64,000 nt of DNA from the NCBI GenBank assembly GCA_046349085.1, contig JAXMDA010000001.1, forward strand, positions 682,001 through 746,000. The letters run 5' to 3'. The translations under genes and the position numbers were made by a program. Shown here one piece after another: positions 60,215 to 64,000 of the stretch (positions are counted from its first letter, which is position 1; every line of letters begins with the position of its first letter). The DNA is from JAJXWB01 sp046349085 (GTDB lineage Bacteria; Pseudomonadota; Alphaproteobacteria; Rhizobiales; Beijerinckiaceae). Below the pieces are notes generated by a model. The model was given only the letters and a program-made list of their open reading frames with translations, ran no database searches and had not been told where the DNA came from.

Positions 60215-61122
60215 GCAAAGGCCAGATGATATTCGTCGTCGACGACGACGCCGACGCGCGCGACATGGTGGGCGACTACCTGCGGATGCACGGCTTCGAC
60301 GCGATGCTGTGCGATGGCGGGACGGATCTGCGCGAGGCGCTGAAGCAGGCGACGCCGGAGCTGGTCGTGCTCGATCTCAACATGCCCGGCGAGGATGGGC
60401 TGTCGCTCATCCGCTTCCTGAAACAGACCTGCGGCTGCCCGATCATCATGCTGACCGCTACCGCCAGCACGATCGACCGCGTCGTGGGACTGGAGCTCGG
60501 CGCCGACGACTATATCGCCAAGCCCTGCGAATTGCGTGAGCTCGTGGCGCGCATCCGCTCTATCCTGCGGCGGATCAAATGGTCGCCGGCGCGCAATTCG
60601 GAGCGGCGCCTGGCGGCGATCGTCGCTTTCGATCTCGTCGATTTCAGCCGCTTCGTGCATGAGGACGAAGTCGGGACGCTGGCCGCGCTCGATCGCATAT
60701 TCGCGGAAGTGGTCGTGCCAACGCTCGTGCAATGGCATGGCGTCCTGTTCAAGATGCTCGGCGACGGCGCCCTCGTTGAATTTCCGAGCGTGGTCGACGC
60801 CATGGAATGGGCGGTGATGTTCCAGACCGCCATGGCGACGCGCGAAGAGGCCGAAGGCGCGCGCGGCGGCATGAAGTTTCGCGTGGGGGTCGCCGTCGGC
60901 GACGTGATCGTCAGCCAGCTCGACCGTCTCGGCGAGGGCGTGGCGCTGGCGGCGCGCGCGCAGGAGATCGCGGAACCCGCAGGGATCGCCGTGACCGAGC
61001 AGGCCTATCAGTTCCTGCGCGGGCGCACGGCGATCGAACTCGAAGACATCGGCGTGAAGCAGCTGAAGAATATTGCGACGCCGATGCGCATCTGGACCTG
61101 GCCGGCTGCCCGCGTGAACTGA
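60211..61122 (+). CDS. Response regulator with adenylate/guanylate cyclase output domain
   Basis: 303 residues. A receiver (about 5-120) has Asp55 (LVVLDLNMPG) and Lys104 (IAKPCE). A class III cyclase domain (about 132-300) follows, with metal-binding Asp141 (FDLVDF) and Asp185 (LGDGALVEF) and Lys181. In the transition-state motif the usual Asn is Ala245 while Arg249 remains (GVALAARAQ). It is probably a cyclase controlled by phosphorylation from the two preceding kinases, with possibly lowered or altered activity. It is the last gene of the ATGA-linked run. Confidence 0.88.
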   Translation: MSKGQMIFVVDDDADARDMVGDYLRMHGFDAMLCDGGTDLREALKQATPELVVLDLNMPGEDGLSLIRFLKQTCGCPIIMLTATASTIDRVVGLELGADDYIAKPCELRELVARIRSILRRIKWSPARNSERRLAAIVAFDLVDFSRFVHEDEVGTLAALDRIFAEVVVPTLVQWHGVLFKMLGDGALVEFPSVVDAMEWAVMFQTAMATREEAEGARGGMKFRVGVAVGDVIVSQLDRLGEGVALAARAQEIAEPAGIAVTEQAYQFLRGRTAIELEDIGVKQLKNIATPMRIWTWPAARVN

Positions 61123-61127
61123 CCGCG

Positions 61128-61613
61128 TCAGTCGATGGCAAGGCGCGCGCGCAGGGCGTCGAGCGACGCAACGATTTCACCGCCGCTCGCGTGGATGAAA
61201 TATTCGACCTGGAGGTTGACGGTCGAGCCGACATTGTCAGCCGCAAGACGAAAGTCGCCGCGATAACCGACGATGCGCTTGCCCCGCGCGAATGCATAGC
61301 CAATCTCGGCCGCCGCGCCACTATCGACATCCACGCCGTCGAGCACCGCCAGCACGAGGCCGCAGCCGTCGATGGCGCGCATGTTGGTCTCGCCGATTTG
61401 CCGGTTGAGCAGGCGCCAGGCTTCGCGCTGCGCGTCCAGGGAGGACAGACGCGCAATGCGTTCGATCTCCCCCGGCGGCGCGAGCGCGAAGGGGTCGATG
61501 ACCTCGTAGCCCAGGTCTCGCGCGAGCGCGGCAAGCGCGGACTGGCCGGCACGGCCAAGTTCGGAAAAACCGAGCGGGCCGGCGAGATAGACGCTTCTCG
61601 AGTTCGACGCCAT
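61128..61613 (-). CDS. Nucleoside 2-deoxyribosyltransferase family protein
   Basis: 161 residues, the normal size. Family marks are SVYLAGPLGFSELGR (about 6-20), LNRQIGETNMRAIDGCGLVLAVLDG and DVDSGAAAEIGYAFARGK with the nucleophile-region Glu. These enzymes exchange or hydrolyse deoxyribosides; the same fold also serves other sugar-nucleoside reactions, so the substrate is open. Start at the ATG at 61613; the longer reading upstream is intergenic. It ends 5 nt from the cyclase gene, which it meets tail to tail. Confidence 0.85.
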   Translation of the reverse strand: MASNSRSVYLAGPLGFSELGRAGQSALAALARDLGYEVIDPFALAPPGEIERIARLSSLDAQREAWRLLNRQIGETNMRAIDGCGLVLAVLDGVDVDSGAAAEIGYAFARGKRIVGYRGDFRLAADNVGSTVNLQVEYFIHASGGEIVASLDALRARLAID

Positions 61614-61853
61614 GCACGACCGCTCCGCGTTGCTTTTGCCATCATAGACGACAGGGCCGAATTGCCGAGGCGCCTCGCTTGCGTCGAACCGCGGCTGGCG
61701 CGGGTGTCGGACGGGAAGACAGGCGGGGCGACCATGCCCGAAGGCATGTGATTTTTGCGCTGCAACAATGCACAAATTGCTAGAGAGCCCCAAACCAGCA
61801 TGCTAGAAGGCGAGCGCAAGCGGAGCGTACGTCCGCTGTGGAGGGAGAACAGA

Positions 61854-63059
61854 GTGAAGCTCAGACATTTCGTGATTGCGCTCGCCGCTACGACGGCGCT
61901 GACCGCTTCGGCCCATGCCGCGGATTCGATCAAGATCGGCCTTTCCGGACCGTTCACCGGCGGCTCGGCCTCCATGGGCGTTTCGATGCGCGACGGCGTC
62001 AAGCTCGCGACTGAAGAAATCAACAAGGCCGGCGGCGTGCTCGGCAAGCAGATCCAACTGATCGAACGCGACGACGAAGCCAAGAACGAACTCGGCGTGC
62101 AGATTGCGCAGGAGCTCATCAACAAGGAGCAGGTCGTCGCCACCGTCGGCTACATCAACACCGGCGTCGCGCTCGCCTCGCAGCGCTTCTACCAGGAAGC
62201 CGAAATTCCGGTCATCAACAACGTGGCCACCGGTTCGGTCATCTCGCAGCAGTTCAAGCCGCCGGAGCACAAGTCCAACTATATCTTCCGCACCTCGGCC
62301 AACGACACGATCCAGTCGGGGATGATCGCCAACGAAGCGATCAAGCGCCAGGGCTTCAAGAAGCCGGCGATCCTGGCGGACTCGACGAATTACGGCCAGC
62401 TCGGCAAGGACGATCTCGTCAAGACGCTTGCCGGCATGAGCGTCACGCCGGTGGCGACCGAAAAATTCAACATCGGCGACACCGACATGACCGCGCAGGT
62501 TCTGCGCGCCAAGGAAGCCGGCGCCGACGTGATCCTCACCTACGCGATCGGTCCGGAACTGGCGCAGATCGCCAACGCCATGGCGAAGCTCGGCTGGAAA
62601 GTGCCGCTGATCGGCTCCTGGACGCTGTCGATGGCCAGCTACATCGACACGTCCGGCGCCAACGGCGACGGCGCGATCATGCCGCAGACCTTCATTCAGT
62701 TGCCGACGACGCCCAAGCGCAAGGCGTTCATCGAGGCCTACCAGAAGAAGTACAACATCGACCGCATGCCCTCGCCGGTGTCCGCCGCGCAGGGCTACGA
62801 CTCGGTGTATCTGCTCGCCGCCGCCATCAAGCAGGCGGGTTCGACCGACGGCCGCAAGGTCCGCGAGGCGCTCGAGAATCTCAACGAGAAGATCGAGGGC
62901 GTGGTCACGATCTACGACAAGCCCTTCAGCGCCACCGACCATGAAGCGATCACGGCGAACATTCCCGTGATGGGCCTCGTCAAGGGCGGCCGGGTCGTGC
63001 CTGCGCATCCGGAGGATCTGGAAGGCGACAAGGCGATGCGCATCAAGCCGAAGGGCTGA
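61854..63059 (+). CDS. Branched-chain amino acid ABC transporter substrate-binding protein (LivK-like)
   Basis: 401 residues. The signal peptide MKLRHFVIALAATTAL (cleaved near residue 22, SAHA-AD) is followed by a LivK-type fold: IKIGLSGPFTGGSASMGVSM, LIERDDEAKNELGVQIAQEL, INNVATGS, YGQLGKDDLVKTL. A GTG start at 61854, with GGAGGGAG upstream, is chosen because it gives the clean signal peptide. A hairpin and a LivH-type permease gene follow, so this begins a Liv operon that continues past the window. Confidence 0.92.
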   Translation: MKLRHFVIALAATTALTASAHAADSIKIGLSGPFTGGSASMGVSMRDGVKLATEEINKAGGVLGKQIQLIERDDEAKNELGVQIAQELINKEQVVATVGYINTGVALASQRFYQEAEIPVINNVATGSVISQQFKPPEHKSNYIFRTSANDTIQSGMIANEAIKRQGFKKPAILADSTNYGQLGKDDLVKTLAGMSVTPVATEKFNIGDTDMTAQVLRAKEAGADVILTYAIGPELAQIANAMAKLGWKVPLIGSWTLSMASYIDTSGANGDGAIMPQTFIQLPTTPKRKAFIEAYQKKYNIDRMPSPVSAAQGYDSVYLLAAAIKQAGSTDGRKVREALENLNEKIEGVVTIYDKPFSATDHEAITANIPVMGLVKGGRVVPAHPEDLEGDKAMRIKPKG

Positions 63060-63103
63060 TCCGAAACGTTTCCCGGGGCGGACAAGGCCCCCGGTCTCAC
63101 TCG

Positions 63104-63131
63104 AACGCCGCGCCCTCGGGGGCGCGGCGTT
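63104..63131 (+). terminator. Hairpin between binding protein and permease genes
   Basis: A 12-bp stem (63104-63115 with 63120-63131) closes a four-base loop. It lies in the gap between the binding protein and permease genes, where such hairpins usually keep the binding protein mRNA more abundant. The T-run is only TTT. Confidence 0.55.
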
Positions 63132-63151
63132 TCCACGCGAGCGCGCCTGCC

Positions 63152-64000
63152 ATGAATATCTTCGCCCAACTCATCGTCAGCGGCGTTTCCGTCGGCATGA
63201 TCTATGCGGTCATCGCTTTCGGCTACCAACTGACCTTCGCGACCTCCAAGACGCTGAATTTCGGACAGGGCGAAGCCCTGATGCTCGGCGCGCTGGTCGG
63301 TCTCACGACAATCAATTTTCTGATCGGCCAGTCGATCGGCACGTTCTGGGCCTATCTGCTGATGCTGCCGGTCGTCTTCGTCTTCGGCCTCGCGCAGGGC
63401 GCCTTCGTCGAGTGGCTCGGCGTGCGGCAGGCGATCAAGATCAAGTCGGAAGCCGGCTGGATCATGGCCACCATCGCGCTCGGCATCATCTTCAAGAATC
63501 TCGCGGAAAACATCTGGGGCCGCGACCCCCTGAAATTCCCCTCGCCGCTGCCGGAGGCCGCGCTGCAGATCGGGCCCGTGCGCATCCAGCCGATGGAAAT
63601 CGCCATTGTCGCGGGCGCGCTCGCGCTGATGGCCGCCGTCGAAATCTTCAACCGCCGGTCGATCTTCGGCAAGGCGGTGGTGGCGACCGCCAACGACCGC
63701 GACGCCGCCGGCCTGATGGGCGTCAACACCTCGCTCGTCATCACCTTCTCTTATGCGCTTTCCTCGCTCTCGGCGGCGTTTGCCGGCGTTCTGGTCGCGC
63801 CGGTGACGCTGACCGGCGCCGCCATGGGCGCAGTGCTCGGGCTCAAGGCTTTCGCGGTCGCGATCATCGGCGGCCTGTCGTCGGGCGTCGGCGCGATCGT
63901 CGGCGGGCTTATCCTCGGCATCGTCGAGACGCTGACCGGCTTCTACATTTCGACCGGGTACAAGGACGTGCCGGGCCTCGTTCTTCTGCTGCTCGTGCTG
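63152..64000 (+). CDS. Branched-chain amino acid ABC transporter permease LivH-like (cut by window edge)
   Basis: 283 codons without a stop to the right edge; family members are about 290-310 residues, so only the C-terminal end is missing. The hydrophobic segments and the LivH marks are seen: VSVGMIYAVIAFGYQLTFAT, TLNFGQGEALMLGALVG, ANDRDAAGLMGVN with the coupling region, and FAVAIIGGLSSGVGAIVGG. It forms the membrane channel with LivM and the LivG/LivF ATPases expected next. Start is the ATG at 63152. Confidence 0.93.
   Translation, partial: MNIFAQLIVSGVSVGMIYAVIAFGYQLTFATSKTLNFGQGEALMLGALVGLTTINFLIGQSIGTFWAYLLMLPVVFVFGLAQGAFVEWLGVRQAIKIKSEAGWIMATIALGIIFKNLAENIWGRDPLKFPSPLPEAALQIGPVRIQPMEIAIVAGALALMAAVEIFNRRSIFGKAVVATANDRDAAGLMGVNTSLVITFSYALSSLSAAFAGVLVAPVTLTGAAMGAVLGLKAFAVAIIGGLSSGVGAIVGGLILGIVETLTGFYISTGYKDVPGLVLLLLVL

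Overview
This window is a 64-kb piece of a GC-rich bacterial chromosome. The gene content points to an alphaproteobacterium, most likely of the Hyphomicrobiales (an inference, not a species call). The clues are an OlsB-type ornithine-lipid acyltransferase, a phasin, CyaC-like cyclase architecture, an ECF sigma/anti-sigma pair, a split TPP decarboxylase, and REP-like palindromes in several gaps. I see no transposase, phage gene, CRISPR array or rRNA. The left edge cuts a YgiQ radical-SAM gene and the right edge cuts a LivH-type permease.

Layout. 1-9.3 kb: YgiQ, a TMEM43-like membrane protein, an unusual crotonase, OlsB, a hybrid histidine kinase, a ComM/YifB ATPase and a SnoaL-like protein. 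9.3-16.7 kb: an outer-membrane barrel protein, an AraC regulator, an acyl-CoA synthetase divergent from a branched-chain-type solute-binding protein, and small stress-like proteins (DUF3309, PRC-barrel). 16.8-27.4 kb: a lipid-storage neighbourhood with a wax ester synthase/DGAT, a phasin-patatin-TetR-helical repeat operon and a two-domain fatty acyl reductase. A large solitary TIR-STAND-TM-TPR protein sits in the middle of it. 27.5-34.5 kb: a purine (urate to glyoxylate) catabolic cluster built around a divergent LysR gene. 34.5-40.5 kb: a secreted 14-residue-repeat protein, an HtrA protease overlapping a heme/ferredoxin-anchored pseudo-cyclase, and an ECF sigma factor with its anti-sigma factor. 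40.5-52.6 kb: a selenocysteine module. On the minus strand the order is fdoG (with an in-frame UGA), fdoH, fdoI, fdhE, selA, selB, selC. On the plus strand it is a TlpA-like protein, a transglutaminase-like protein and selD. 52.9-55.3 kb: an acyl-CoA dehydrogenase and a two-subunit sulfopyruvate/phosphonopyruvate decarboxylase-like enzyme. 55.4-61.1 kb: four genes overlapping by ATGA that look like one signalling relay (TRAP-type binding protein, histidine kinase, receiver-kinase, receiver-adenylate cyclase). 61.1-64 kb: a deoxyribosyltransferase-like protein and the start of a Liv-type ABC operon.

How the genes work together. The selenocysteine block carries selA, selB, selC and selD beside a client formate dehydrogenase, so it could work as a self-contained unit. 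The purine block covers urate to allantoin to allantoate and then ureidoglycine to glyoxylate, but lacks allantoate amidohydrolase and xanthine dehydrogenase. The wax synthase and acyl reductase together would allow wax ester synthesis.

The most interesting candidates are the TIR-STAND-TPR protein, the HtrA/pseudo-cyclase pair, the TRAP-binding-protein/phosphorelay/cyclase operon and the secreted repeat protein. Everything here was read by eye; no database search was run.
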